Shown: positions 55,978-64,000, numbered from the stretch's first letter. The stretch: 64,000 bases of DNA from Agreia sp. PsM10 (GCF_030433855.1 NZ_JARUXC010000005.1:62001-126000), one strand, 5' to 3'. Made by a program: numbers and translations. Notes: generated from the sequence alone by a model not told the origin.

Positions 55978-56913
55978 TCACGGGCGCCAACCGGCGTCGC
56001 GAAGGGCTCCTTCGACCCGGGCGACCGCGGCTGCCGGGTCGCCGAAGAGCTGCCCTTTGCGCACACGGATGGGCGTCCACTTGTTGCGAACGAAACCCTC
56101 GATCCGGAGCATGTCCTTGTTGTACTGGACGGAGTCGGTGCGATGCTGCTCGCCGTCGTATTCGGCAATGACACGAAACCCTCGAAAAAGACTGTCGGCT
56201 CGGCCGAGGAACGCGCCTGACGCACTGAAGATGTCGACGTTGAGTTCGGGCTCGGGCAGGCCCGCCCGCATCATGTGCAGCCGAAGGATGGTCTCCGGAC
56301 GAGACTCCGCTCCCTGCCTGATGTCGAGAAGTGCACGCCGAGCCGACCGCGCATGCCTCCCGGAATACGACCTCACACGATCGGTGAGTTGCTCGATCGT
56401 CGCGTATGGACGAACCTCACCCGGCTGAACCTTCTTCGGCACGAGAATGAGATGGTCCCCGGCGGCGACGAGGTCGTCGTGCGAGAGCACACCGGCCAGA
56501 TGGCACCACGTGGAGGCGGCGTCCGTGACACGGAGTCCATATCTTCTCTCGACTCTGATGCCGGTGTCGGAGAACTCTCGCCCTCGAACGCCGCGCGCTC
56601 GACTCGCCCGGTTCGGCGACATCCGCCCGACGTGCACGCCCTCCGACCGGCGGAACTCATCGGGCAGAGGTATGCGCCACATCCGAGCTGCTGTCAGGCC
56701 GCAGAAGAATTCGTCTTCACGCATGCGCACAAGATAGGCCAGGCACAGGCCGTACAGCCCGTGGATGCCACCCCGCCGGACGCGAACCCCGTGGAATGGC
56801 CGCTCGAGGTCTCGTCCCCGCATCCGTTGGCGGCCGACGCCCGCGTGCCGCCCTTCCGCGACAGAGAATGATCGCCCCGTCAGCTGGGGTGGAAGGGCTA
56901 CTCGACGAGGCAT
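55978..56913 (-). CDS. DUF559/Vsr-like endonuclease-domain protein
   Basis: The 311-residue protein has a helical N-terminal part with MRMREDEFFCGLTAARMWRIPLP, resembling the N-terminal region of AbiEi-type regulators, and a C-terminal restriction-endonuclease-like domain (ETILRLHMMRAGLPEPELNVDIF, FRVIAEYDGEQHRTDSVQYNKDMLRIEGFVRNKWTPIRV) where the Asp and the E-x-D of IAEYDGEQH are the expected metal ligands. Such single genes are common in Microbacteriaceae and of unknown role. I place the start at ATG 56913 where the similarity begins; in-frame starts up to 57039 exist. By eye it is less G+C-rich than its neighbours and it lies between two inverted repeats. Confidence 0.75.
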   Translation of the reverse strand: MPRRVALPPQLTGRSFSVAEGRHAGVGRQRMRGRDLERPFHGVRVRRGGIHGLYGLCLAYLVRMREDEFFCGLTAARMWRIPLPDEFRRSEGVHVGRMSPNRASRARGVRGREFSDTGIRVERRYGLRVTDAASTWCHLAGVLSHDDLVAAGDHLILVPKKVQPGEVRPYATIEQLTDRVRSYSGRHARSARRALLDIRQGAESRPETILRLHMMRAGLPEPELNVDIFSASGAFLGRADSLFRGFRVIAEYDGEQHRTDSVQYNKDMLRIEGFVRNKWTPIRVRKGQLFGDPAAAVARVEGALRDAGWRP

Positions 56914-57139
56914 CCCGACATGCTGCCCCGTCTTCGCCGCTGCTTGTGCGTCTCTCCCCAGGGCAGCACGATGCGTCGACTCGTCACAGAAGCACTGAAA
57001 ACCAGAGTCATGCACGCCTCTACGCCGATTCGATGACACCGGGCCTATCGAATCGGCGGAAATGCACCGAATGAGCGCGGGGTGAGTGAATCCCTGCCGA
57101 GTGGATGCGCCGGGCTGGGGAGGAGGAGTGCCGCGACGG
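56914..57139. other. Intergenic region with a perfect 12-bp inverted repeat
   Basis: Between the nuclease-like gene and the phosphotransferase gene the only structure I see is the repeat at 57023-57058. No promoter with a good -35/-10 pair is clear for the nuclease-like gene. Confidence 0.5.
57023..57058. repeat. Perfect inverted repeat, possible terminator of the phosphotransferase gene
   Basis: CGCCGATTCGAT (57023-57034) and ATCGAATCGGCG (57047-57058) are exactly complementary around a 12-base loop. It lies 80 bp after the phosphotransferase stop on the minus strand; no U-tract follows. Confidence 0.6.
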
Positions 57140-57898
57140 TCAGGTGGCGGCCCAGAGAGCCCGGTAGTACGTCAGTCGTTCCTCGTCGCGGGCGATTCCG
57201 TACGCGTCGAGCAGCTCCGACTCCAGGCGCTCTCCTCCGTCGTAGTTCCACTCCAGGCTCCACGTGGCCACGGCCAGGTCGGCCCAGCGATCGGCGACCC
57301 CGAGCGACCCGAGGTCGACGTGCCCGGCGAACGATCCGTCGTCCGCGACGAGCGTGTTCGGGGCGCACGCATCTCCATGACAGACGACCAGCCGATCGAC
57401 GGGCGGGGCGGCATCCAGGGCCGCGGGCAGATCGAGGCCCGCCGCCCTCGCTCGCGCGATGCGGCCCGTCGCGGACCACGAGGACGGGCACCCCTGCACC
57501 GGCAGTCGATCGTGCAGCTCGCGAAGTCCGGCACCGATGGCGCGAGCCGCTACGCGTGAGGCCGCATCGTTCGTCACGAAGCGTGCGTCGACCGCACTGT
57601 CGCCCGGCAAGGCGGCCGTCAGCATCCACGAGCCGGTCGAATCATCACCTGAATCCACGACCCGAGGCACCCGAGCGAACGAGCCCGCCCAGCCGAGCCG
57701 CGCGACCTCGGCGTCGACACGGGGCGTGCCCGTCGGCATCCATTTGACGAAGCGAGCGGATGCGCCGGACGAGAGCCTGAACGTGAGACCGCCGAGCGTG
57801 TTGCGCCAGACCGGGGTGATCGAGTCACCCCCGGCGAGGTGCTCGACAATGGCCGGAACCGGAACCGGTCCGGTGGGCACCGCGGCAATCTCCACCAC
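57140..57898 (-). CDS. Aminoglycoside 3'-phosphotransferase family protein
   Basis: The 252-residue kinase-like protein has the nucleotide part VWRNTLGGLTFRLSSGASARFVKW, the catalytic loop with HGD-x4-N (VVCHGDACAPNTLV) and the DxG-type metal motif (GHVDLGSLGVADRWADLA), followed by SLEWNYDGGERLESELLDAYGI, all typical for APH(3') enzymes that inactivate aminoglycosides by ATP-dependent phosphorylation. Chromosomal members of this type are common in soil actinobacteria and their real substrate is often unknown. The start is uncertain: GTG 57898 or GTG 57880, the latter nine bases after GGAG. It follows the DUF952 gene by 38 bp, under the same TetR-linked promoter region. Confidence 0.87.
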   Translation of the reverse strand: MVEIAAVPTGPVPVPAIVEHLAGGDSITPVWRNTLGGLTFRLSSGASARFVKWMPTGTPRVDAEVARLGWAGSFARVPRVVDSGDDSTGSWMLTAALPGDSAVDARFVTNDAASRVAARAIGAGLRELHDRLPVQGCPSSWSATGRIARARAAGLDLPAALDAAPPVDRLVVCHGDACAPNTLVADDGSFAGHVDLGSLGVADRWADLAVATWSLEWNYDGGERLESELLDAYGIARDEERLTYYRALWAAT

Positions 57899-57917
57899 TC
57901 GAGTCTGCACCACGCGT

Positions 57918-57953
57918 GTCAGTCGATGACGTCGAGTCAGTCGATGACGTCGA
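57918..57953. repeat. 18-bp tandem duplication over the DUF952 stop codon
   Basis: GTCAGTCGATGACGTCGA occurs twice in direct succession. On the minus strand each unit encodes LDVID followed by a stop in the same frame. Confidence 0.85.
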
Positions 57954-58326
57954 GGCCCGTGAGGTCCGGCACCCGCAGAACGCCGTCGACCCGCTCGATG
58001 GCAAGGGTCGCCACGATCACGGCGTCGTCCATGGGAAGGATGCCCTCGATCCGGGTCGAGTGCCGAGCGGTGTTCTGGTCGGCGACCCGTCGCACAGCGA
58101 CTCCGGCCGCTTCCAGCGCGGCCACGTCGATAACCACGAGAAGCAGTGGCAGCCGAAGGTCTCCGTAGATCGACTGCAGGACGTCGTCGATGCCTCCTGC
58201 CGTGGTCGCTCGTATATAACCGGCGTCGAAGAATCCCACGCCCCGCGTCGACACCTCGTATTCGCCGAAGTTTCCCGAGGCGCCCCAGTCGTCGGCGATG
58301 GCGACATGCAGTATCCGTGAACCCAT
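57937..58326 (-). CDS. DUF952 family protein
   Basis: The 129-residue protein fits DUF952: SRILHVAIADDWGASGNFGEYEVSTRGVGFFDAGYIRATTAGGIDDVLQSIYG, then LLLVVIDVAALEAAGVAVRRV and RIEGILPMDDAVIVATLAIERVDGVLRVPDL. DUF952 has a fold related to ADP-ribosyltransferase/RNA 2'-phosphotransferase (KptA)-like proteins and no settled role. GAAGGAG eight bases before the ATG at 58326 fixes the start. It is divergent from the TetR gene and precedes the phosphotransferase gene. Confidence 0.85.
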   Translation of the reverse strand: MGSRILHVAIADDWGASGNFGEYEVSTRGVGFFDAGYIRATTAGGIDDVLQSIYGDLRLPLLLVVIDVAALEAAGVAVRRVADQNTARHSTRIEGILPMDDAVIVATLAIERVDGVLRVPDLTGLDVID

Positions 58327-58354
58327 TCCAGCTCTCCTTCGTGTGTCGTGAACA

Positions 58355-58366
58355 ATCATTAATGAT
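58355..58366. promoter_or_regulatory. 12-bp perfect palindrome, probable TetR operator
   Basis: ATCATTAATGAT is self-complementary. It lies 10 bp before the -10 box of the TetR gene and 29 bp from the DUF952 ATG, so one bound dimer could control both directions. Confidence 0.6.
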
Positions 58367-58375
58367 ACGAGCAAG

Positions 58376-58381
58376 TACTAT
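58376..58381 (+). promoter_or_regulatory. -10 box of a leaderless promoter (TACTAT) for the TetR gene
   Basis: TACTAT is six bases before the ATG at 58388, with no ribosome site between them. Confidence 0.55.
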
Positions 58382-58387
58382 TAGTGG

Positions 58388-58999
58388 ATGACCACAGCTC
58401 GAGGACGTATTCCGGATTCGCAGAGGTCGGAACGTCGTGCGCGAATGCTCGACGATGCCGTCGCCCTCTTCCTGGCGGAGGGCTATGCGTCGACCAGCCT
58501 CGATCTCGTCGCGCAGCGAAGTTCGGCGAGCAAACGCACCGTCTACGCCTACTTCACCGACAAGGCGGGACTCTTCACCGCGGCCGTCGGACGGTTGCAC
58601 GACAGGATCGCCGAGACCGCGGAGCAGTCCGCCCCGCTGCTCGAGCTCTGCACGTCACTGGTCGAGACGCTGCATTCCGATGAGGCCGTCGCCCTGCATC
58701 GAATCGTCGTCGGCGAATCGACGAGGTTTCCCGAGCTTGCACGGTCGTTCTACGTCGCCGGACCCGCCCGGTCGACACAGATGCTGCTCGCGGCCCTGCG
58801 TGCGGCCGATTCGGGTCCCGATAGACCGGGAACCTCGGACGCCTCGGACGCCTCGGACGCCGAGCGGCTCTATGCCCTGCTTCTCGGCGAGCCGCATCGT
58901 CGGCGCCTGCTCGGCCTGACCCCTGCCCCGACGTCGGAGGATTCCGCCCGCCATGCTGCGGAGACCCTGCGCGCCCTCGGGCACGTGCCGGCCGACTGA
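58388..58999 (+). CDS. TetR family regulator of the DUF952-phosphotransferase pair
   Basis: The 203-residue protein has the HTH RRARMLDDAVALFLAEGYASTSLDLVAQRSSASKRTVYAYFTDKAGLF, followed by a ligand domain of the AcrR-like C-terminal type (HRIVVGESTRFPELARSFYVAGPA). A triple 9-bp repeat gives the linker SDASDASDA at about residues 151-159. The gene is leaderless and is divergent from the DUF952 and phosphotransferase genes, with a palindrome between them. It ends 26 bp before a strong hairpin shared with tig. Confidence 0.9.
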   Translation: MTTARGRIPDSQRSERRARMLDDAVALFLAEGYASTSLDLVAQRSSASKRTVYAYFTDKAGLFTAAVGRLHDRIAETAEQSAPLLELCTSLVETLHSDEAVALHRIVVGESTRFPELARSFYVAGPARSTQMLLAALRAADSGPDRPGTSDASDASDAERLYALLLGEPHRRRLLGLTPAPTSEDSARHAAETLRALGHVPAD

Positions 59000-59025
59000 C
59001 CACGCACATCCGGCCGCGGGAACGA

Positions 59026-59063
59026 CGAAGGGCCCGGCATGCGTGCGCATGCCGGGCCCTTCG
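59026..59063. terminator. Bidirectional hairpin terminator between the TetR gene and tig
   Basis: A perfect 17-bp stem (59026-59042 with 59047-59063) with loop GTGC lies between convergent genes. The stem is very G+C-rich and no U-tract follows. Confidence 0.8.
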
Positions 59064-59073
59064 TGTGAAACGA

Positions 59074-60420
59074 CTAGTGCGAGTGACCCTCGTGGTCGTC
59101 GTGGTCGTGACCGGCGTGCTCGTCGATGGCGTCATCGGGCTCGGACACGACGGCCGCGAACTCCTTGAGGTCGATCGTCTTGCCGTCGGTGTCGACGACC
59201 TTCGCCTTGCCCAGCAGGATGGCGAGAGCCTTGTTGCGGGCGACCTCGCCGACCATGGCGGGGATCTGGCCGCTCTGGTCGAGGGCCTGAACGAACTCGT
59301 TCGGCTCCATGCCGTACTGGGCAGCGCTCTGCACGAGGTACTGCGTCAGCTCGTCCTGGCCGACCTTGACCTTCTCCTGCTCCGCGACGGCGTCGAGCAG
59401 GATCTGGGTACGGAAGGTGCTCTCGCTCGAGGCGGTGACCTCGGCGCGGTGCTCGTCGTCTTCGAGGCGGTTCTCGTTCTCGAGGTGACGGTGCACCTCG
59501 TCTTCGATGAGCGCGGGGGGAACCGCGACGTCGACCTTCTCGAGGAGGGTCTCGACGAGCTTGGTGCGGGCGGCGGATGCCTGGCCGAACGCCTTCTGCT
59601 TGGCGACCGTGTTCTTCAGGTCGGCCTTCAGCTCGTCGAGCGTGTCGAACTCGCTGGCGATCTGGGCGAAGTCGTCGTCGGCCTCGGGAAGCTCGCGCTC
59701 CTTGACCGCGAGCAGCGACACCGACACGAGCGCATCGGAACCGGCGTGGTCTCCGCCGAGCAGCGGCGCCTCGAACGTGGTGGACTCGCCGGCCGAGAGG
59801 GAGTCGAGCGCCTCGTCGATGCCCTCGAGCAGCTCGCCGGAGCCGACCTCGTAGGAGATGCCGGTCGCCTTGTCGACCTCGGCGCCGTCGATGGTGGCGA
59901 CCAGGTCGAGCTGGGCGAAGTCGCCCGTCTTGGCCGGACGGTCGACGGTGACGAGCGTGCCGAAGCGGCTGCGCAGGTTCTCGAGCTCGGTGGCGATGTC
60001 GTCGTCGGACACCTCGACGGCGTCGACGGTGACCTCGAGGTCGTTGTAGTCGGGGAGCGTGATCTCGGGGCGCACATCGACCTCGATGGCGAGTTCGAGG
60101 TCGCCGGAGAAGTCCTTGTTGCTGGGCCACTCGACGATGTCGGCCGACGGCTTGCCCAGGGGGCGCAGCTCGTTCTCGGTGATGGCTTGACGGTAGAAGC
60201 CGTCGAGGCCGTCGTTGACGGCGTGCTCCAGCACGGCCTCCTTGCCGACGCGCTGGTCGATCAGGGGCGGCGGAACCTTGCCCTTGCGGAAGCCGGGGAT
60301 GTTGATCGACTCGGCGATGTGGCCGTAGGCGTGATCAATGCTGGGCTTCAGCTCGTCGGGGGTGACCGAGATGGCGATTTTCACGCGTGTCGGGGTGAGC
60401 TGTTCGACCGTGGTCTTCAC
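59074..60420 (-). CDS. tig: Trigger factor
   Basis: The 448-residue ribosome-bound chaperone has the N-terminal binding tail with the conserved GFRKGKVP loop (residues about 43-50), the FKBP-type PPIase domain ([14 protein letters not shown] to [25 protein letters not shown]), and the C-terminal arms ([26 protein letters not shown]). It assists the folding of nascent proteins at the exit tunnel. GTG 60420 follows AGGAG by nine bases; a frame start at 60456 would add 12 unrelated residues. The C-terminus carries a His/Asp-rich run ([14 protein letters not shown]) that could bind metal ions. It is transcribed towards the clp genes from the other side of the accessory block. Confidence 0.98.
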   Translation of the reverse strand: MKTTVEQLTPTRVKIAISVTPDELKPSIDHAYGHIAESINIPGFRKGKVPPPLIDQRVGKEAVLEHAVNDGLDGFYRQAITENELRPLGKPSADIVEWPSNKDFSGDLELAIEVDVRPEITLPDYNDLEVTVDAVEVSDDDIATELENLRSRFGTLVTVDRPAKTGDFAQLDLVATIDGAEVDKATGISYEVGSGELLEGIDEALDSLSAGESTTFEAPLLGGDHAGSDALVSVSLLAVKERELPEADDDFAQIASEFDTLDELKADLKNTVAKQKAFGQASAARTKLVETLLEKVDVAVPPALIEDEVHRHLENENRLEDDEHRAEVTASSESTFRTQILLDAVAEQEKVKVGQDELTQYLVQSAAQYGMEPNEFVQALDQSGQIPAMVGEVARNKALAILLGKAKVVDTDGKTIDLKEFAAVVSEPDDAIDEHAGHDHDDHEGHSH

Positions 60421-60494
60421 GTTTGGCTTCTCCTGAGGGTTAGTACTGTGCTGCACCGTGTGGCTGGATCAAGTGTTGCTGGGAACTCGCGCTG

Positions 60495-60572
60495 TGGTCG
60501 GGGCGACAGGATTCGAACCTGCGACCTCCCGCCCCCAAAACGGGCGCTCTAGCCAAGCTGAGCTACGCCCCG
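60495..60572 (-). tRNA. tRNA-Pro (anticodon TGG)
   Basis: Acceptor CGGGGCG pairs with CGCCCCG, with discriminator A and an encoded CCA. The anticodon loop TTTGGGG gives TGG. The T loop is GGTTCGAATC. C1 at the 5' end is normal for bacterial proline tRNA. It lies 75 bp upstream of tig on the same strand. Confidence 0.96.
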
Positions 60573-60775
60573 GTTCTCGTCACAAGTCCCGCGAGGCCAG
60601 TCACCGGGTGACGCACAGGGCGTCTGGCACGAGGGTAGTGCCGGGCGAATTGGCCTCGGCAAGTCTACTGCACAGGCTGGGCGGCTGCTGAGCAGTTTCC
60701 GATGCCCGGTTACGCGCTCGGGGAAACTGTGTACTACGATGTTCCAGTGCCGCTTGCGGCGCACCCACCCCTTTC

Positions 60776-60849
60776 GGGGCTGTAGCTTAGTGGTAAAGCC
60801 TCTGTCTTCCAAACAGATGATGCGAGTTCGATTCTCGTCAGCCCCTCCA
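60776..60849 (+). tRNA. tRNA-Gly (anticodon TCC)
   Basis: Acceptor GGGGCTG pairs with CAGCCCC, followed by discriminator T and an encoded CCA; the total is 74 nt. The anticodon loop CTTCCAA gives TCC. The D arm has the short form TAGTGGTA. TACGAT at 60735-60740 is a possible -10. A terminator follows at 60858. Confidence 0.96.
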
Positions 60850-60857
60850 TTTTACGA

Positions 60858-60884
60858 GGCCCCCGGTAGTCGATACCGGGGGCC
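60858..60884 (+). terminator. Hairpin terminator of tRNA-Gly
   Basis: GGCCCCCGGTA (60858-60868) and TACCGGGGGCC (60874-60884) form a perfect 11-bp stem around GTCGA, followed by TTCCTCGT. Confidence 0.75.
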
Positions 60885-60971
60885 TTCCTCGTCTCCGCAC
60901 ACATATCGGCATTGTCCACAGACCTCACGCACGCGCCACGGTGGCCGCGGGTTCTCTGACACGCTGTGCTC

Positions 60972-63900
60972 ATGACAGACCTCGTGCCTGCCCCCGCTCC
61001 CGTGCCCGGCGCCTCCTGGCCGACGACGCCTCGAGCGTTCACCGACACCGCACTGTGTCCGCGCTGCTTCTCCGTTCTGCCCAGCAGCCGCTGCGCAGCG
61101 TGCGGCCTCGAGCTCGCCGTGCCACGCGCCGCCCGGTTGATCGCCCTCTCGACTGAGCTCGTCGAAGCAGAGCAGCGCCGCCGCGAGCTGATCGATCTCC
61201 TGTGGAGCGAACAGCTGGCCGCCCAGGCGGAGGCGCTCGCCCAGACTCGCGCGGTCGCGCCGCCCCTGCACGCATTCGCTCCGGATGCCGCTGTCGCGGC
61301 CGCCGCGGGTGTGCCCTCCGCTCCGGCGGCCACTCCCCCGTTCCCTTCGTCGCAGACCGCTCGGCCGGCCGTGCCGGCAGCACCCGCCGGGCCAACAGCA
61401 CCGGCCGCACCTCGGCGCTCCGGCGTTCAGGTCTTCCTCCTCGTCACGGGAATCGTCCTCCTCTCGGTCTTCGCCCTGTTCTTCCTGACCGTCGCCTACC
61501 TGTTCGCCACCGTCGAGGTGCGCGTCATCGTCACAGCCCTCGCCGGTCTCGTCGTGTTCGCCGTCGCGTGGCTTCTCGCACGCCGTCGCCTCCCCGCGAC
61601 GGGCGAGGGCGTCGGGGTGGCCGGCGCCGCGATCCTGATCGGAACACTCGGCTTCATTCGCGGAGCAGAGGTGTTCGGCTCGGCCACGGTCTCGCCCACT
61701 CTGTTCTGGGGCGTCGGGCTCCTCGTTCTGGCAGCTCTTCTCGTCGCGCTCCATCGCCTCACCTCCCTTCGCTTCGCGCGCATCGGCAGCCTGATCCTGA
61801 TGCCGACGGGCATCGCACTCGCGGTCATCGGCGCGGTGGCCCCGATGGACACGGGTCTGGCGTGGTGGACGGGACTGTCGGCAGCGGGCGCCTCCGCTCT
61901 GCTCGTACGACGCCTCACGGGTCGAGGCGCAGAGGCCGCACTCGTGCGGTCGCTCGCCTTCACCTTCTCGACAGCGGCACTCATCCCCGCCGCCCTGCTG
62001 CTCCCCGACGTCCCGGGCATCCCGGCTGCGACGTATGCGATCTGCGCGCTCGTCTGGGGTGCCTTCAGCGCCCGGCTCCGTCGAGAGTCCGACGCTGCAG
62101 CGTGGAGCAACGCGGCATCGGTGCTCCTGGGCCTGTCAGTCGCGCTCGCTCCGGCCGTCGCCACGCTCCGAGAGGCGTCGACCGGGTTCGCACTGTGGGC
62201 TCCCGGCGCCGCGGCCGGCCTCGTGGCGACGGTCTTCGTCGTCCTGGCGCGCAGATCGACGAACGTCGCCGCGAGACGCACCCTCACCTGGGCGCAGGGC
62301 CCCGCACTGGTCGTGGCAGCGATAGGCCTGTTCCCGAGTGTGGTCATCGCGTCGGTGCACGTCCTCGGCTCCCTCGTGCCGCAGTACTCCCTCTGGGGTG
62401 CGAACCCGGATGACCCGATCGTCGTGGTCTTCGAGGTCGGGGCGTGGGCGGCGGTGCTCGGGCCGGCCGTCGCCGCCACCCTCGGCGCTGTCGCCATCCG
62501 GCTCGGGAATCTGCCGAATGCTGCCCGGGCCATCGTGGGCGGTCTGTCAGCTCTCGCCCTGCTCGCCGCGGCCAGTCATGGCGGCACCGTCCTTCTCGTG
62601 CTGTCGGGGTATCTGGTCGTCGCAGGCGCCTGCCTCGCTGTGCTCCTGTTCACACGCCGACGCAGCGCTTCCGCGGCGCAGGTTCCGGCGGCGGTTGCGC
62701 TGGGCATGGCGACGCTCGCCCTCGTCGTGCTCTCCCACGCCAGTGCGGCCCTCTGGCTGCCGGCGGTTCTCGCAGCAGCCCTCCTCGTCGTCGCCACGCG
62801 ACACGGAGTCGCGACCGACGGTCCCGCGCGGCGACCCGTTCGCGCGGCGCTCACAGCCCTGGCCGTCGCCCTGATTCTCGCCGAGGCGAGCCTCGTGGCC
62901 CCGTGGCTCTCCGGCCTGCCCACGGGCGCCTTCGTCGTCGAGCTCGTCGCCTCGAGTCCGATCGACTTCGTCGGAATCCCCGGCATCCTCTCGGCACTCC
63001 TGCTGGTGGCAGCACCGTTCCTTGTGCGCCGCTCCGTCGACGGTCGAGCGACATCGAACGCCGCAGATGTGCGGGCAGCCGCCATTGTCGCCCTTGCCGT
63101 CGCGACCATCTGCTCGATCGTCGCCTTCGCGACGTCCGCATCGACCGCGACGACGCCGGGAGAGCGCGTCACCCGCATCGCGATCCCCCTGCTCCTCGCG
63201 GTCGCCGGTGCCCTCTGGCAGCGTCGGGCTTCCGTCGAGGGCTTCGTCGAGCGCGTCGTTCTCGCATGGCTGGCGCCCCTGGCCATCGCGTGCGCACTCG
63301 TGGCCGTCGCATCGCTCGTCGAGCCATCGCCGGAGCTGTCGGGCGACTACCTCGGCGGGCCCATCGCCGCCATCCTGACAGCGGCAGCAGGTCTCCTGCT
63401 CTTCGCCCGGGCGTCGACAGGACTGCAGGGCGCCGCCCGCATCGCATGGCAGAGCGCCACGGCCCTTGTGGTCGTGGCGGCCGTCGCCCGCACCATGACG
63501 AACGTCGGCGAAGCGACCTGGCTCATCCTCATGCTCCTGGCCGTGGCGCCGCTCATCGTCGCCGTCGGCGCCGGAAATCCGTTCACCAGTGCGGCCCCTC
63601 GGCGCCACTTCGTCATCGCGTCGTGCATCCTCGCGGTTGCGGCGCTGTGGCAGTTCCTCGTCTATCGCGGCGTATCCGACATCGAGCCCTATTCGCTTCC
63701 GGTCGCCGGTCTGCTGCTCGGCATCGCCGTGGCCAGTGCCGTATTCGGGCGACGCTCAGCGACCCCGGTCGCAGGTCGCTCCACCCTGTTCGCGGTCGGC
63801 CTCCTCGTCGCGCTCGGGCCCTCGGCACTGCCCGCGATCGTCGGATCGCCCGTGCGCGGAGCCGTGCTCCTTGTCATCGCCACCGCCCTCGTGGCGACAG

Positions 63901-64000
63901 CGCTGATCGCACCCCGGGTCATCCGCGCAATCCTGGTGCGCGACAGCGTCCTCATCGTGGCGATCGCCATCCTCGTCGTCGTCGGTTCGGCGGGCACCGT
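60972..64000 (+). CDS. Very large zinc-ribbon polytopic membrane protein, 3' truncated by the window end
   Basis: The frame is open from ATG 60972 to the last base, giving 1009 residues so far. An N-terminal zinc ribbon (LCPRCFSVLPSSRCAACGLELAVPR) is followed by a helical Glu/Arg segment, a Pro/Ala-rich linker and then, from about residue 155, an almost unbroken series of hydrophobic helices in pairs (more than 30 by eye), such as VFLLVTGIVLLSVFALFFLTVAYLF. This matches giant actinobacterial membrane proteins of the SCO7613 type, whose function is unknown. The stop codon lies beyond the window. No good ribosome site is seen before the ATG, so the start is a best guess. Confidence 0.8.
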   Translation, partial: MTDLVPAPAPVPGASWPTTPRAFTDTALCPRCFSVLPSSRCAACGLELAVPRAARLIALSTELVEAEQRRRELIDLLWSEQLAAQAEALAQTRAVAPPLHAFAPDAAVAAAAGVPSAPAATPPFPSSQTARPAVPAAPAGPTAPAAPRRSGVQVFLLVTGIVLLSVFALFFLTVAYLFATVEVRVIVTALAGLVVFAVAWLLARRRLPATGEGVGVAGAAILIGTLGFIRGAEVFGSATVSPTLFWGVGLLVLAALLVALHRLTSLRFARIGSLILMPTGIALAVIGAVAPMDTGLAWWTGLSAAGASALLVRRLTGRGAEAALVRSLAFTFSTAALIPAALLLPDVPGIPAATYAICALVWGAFSARLRRESDAAAWSNAASVLLGLSVALAPAVATLREASTGFALWAPGAAAGLVATVFVVLARRSTNVAARRTLTWAQGPALVVAAIGLFPSVVIASVHVLGSLVPQYSLWGANPDDPIVVVFEVGAWAAVLGPAVAATLGAVAIRLGNLPNAARAIVGGLSALALLAAASHGGTVLLVLSGYLVVAGACLAVLLFTRRRSASAAQVPAAVALGMATLALVVLSHASAALWLPAVLAAALLVVATRHGVATDGPARRPVRAALTALAVALILAEASLVAPWLSGLPTGAFVVELVASSPIDFVGIPGILSALLLVAAPFLVRRSVDGRATSNAADVRAAAIVALAVATICSIVAFATSASTATTPGERVTRIAIPLLLAVAGALWQRRASVEGFVERVVLAWLAPLAIACALVAVASLVEPSPELSGDYLGGPIAAILTAAAGLLLFARASTGLQGAARIAWQSATALVVVAAVARTMTNVGEATWLILMLLAVAPLIVAVGAGNPFTSAAPRRHFVIASCILAVAALWQFLVYRGVSDIEPYSLPVAGLLLGIAVASAVFGRRSATPVAGRSTLFAVGLLVALGPSALPAIVGSPVRGAVLLVIATALVATALIAPRVIRAILVRDSVLIVAIAILVVVGSAGT

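Noticed and set aside
60912-60920. TTGTCCACA, identical to the actinobacterial DnaA box
   Set aside because: Only a single copy is present and there are no dnaA, dnaN or further boxes nearby, so it is not an origin. A single 9-mer is expected by chance.
61153-61166. TGAGCTCGTCGAAG inside the large membrane protein gene, similar to the repeat arm
   Set aside because: It encodes TELVEA within a natural-looking helical segment and lacks the flanking CCC/GGG and the second arm.

Overview
The window is high-G+C DNA from an actinobacterium, most likely a member of the Microbacteriaceae. The evidence is gene content and order: the chain ileS-folC-DUF4233-ndk-rne-rplU-rpmA-obgE-proB-proA-nadD-rsfS, the tig/clpP1-clpP2-clpX/valS neighbourhood, a mycothiol-type nitroreductase (Rv2466c family), a translational ileS T-box with an ultrashort stem I, a RamB-type regulator beside GTP-dependent PEP carboxykinase, and many leaderless starts (a TANNNT box 6-8 nt before ATG/GTG). 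The genus cannot be read from the sequence alone. I see no prophage, insertion sequence or CRISPR array.

Layout. 1-5.4 kb: small accessory genes (end of a membrane protein, YceI, nitroreductase-like protein, secreted muralytic protein, UbiA-type prenyltransferase, MarR regulator with a divergent FUSC exporter). 5.4-12.1 kb: a TetR/MFS drug-efflux pair, then a TetR regulator divergent from an orphan peptide/sugar-type binding lipoprotein and a GH35/42-like glycosidase, then a VOC protein. 12.1-32.2 kb: the conserved minus-strand core from ileS (with its T-box leader) through folC, ndk, rne, L21/L27, obgE, proBA, nadD and rsfS to tRNA-Ala. It is interrupted by a three-gene membrane operon (CECG permease, TIGR03943 protein, beta-rich exported protein), a DUF4031 gene and a VKOR gene. 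32.1-39 kb: a self-regulated ArsR-DUF2071 pair and a complete dipeptide/nickel-type ABC importer (binding protein, two permeases, one fused double ATPase) beside a TetR regulator. 39-45.5 kb: a cell-wall-anchored secreted amidase, RamB and pckG. 45.5-55.9 kb: valS, a GNAT protein, a lipoprotein, a small acidic protein, a siderophore-interacting flavoprotein apparently starting at CTG, BenE, clpX, clpP2, clpP1 and a DUF445 membrane protein. 55.9-64 kb: a nuclease-like gene between inverted repeats, an aminoglycoside-phosphotransferase-like gene with DUF952 and TetR partners, trigger factor, tRNA-Pro, tRNA-Gly, and the start of a very large zinc-ribbon polytopic membrane protein that runs off the window.

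How the genes work together. The core block serves translation and its quality control (ileS, valS, L21, L27, Obg, RsfS, rne, trigger factor, ClpXP) plus proline, folate and NAD synthesis. The accessory parts are mostly paired regulator-transporter units, several with readable palindromic operators over a leaderless promoter.

Most unusual features. (1) A REP-like palindromic repeat family with the core CCCTTCGACAGGCTCAGGG occurs three times: in frame inside ileS, in frame as the linker of the fused ABC ATPase, and as the terminator between clpP2 and clpX. (2) The ileS T-box. (3) A tandem ClgR-like operator shared by clpP1P2 and the DUF445 gene. (4) An apparent CTG start codon with a well-placed ribosome binding site. 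(5) Two tandem duplications that each copy a stop codon in frame. All database-type statements are from memory of families; no searches were run.
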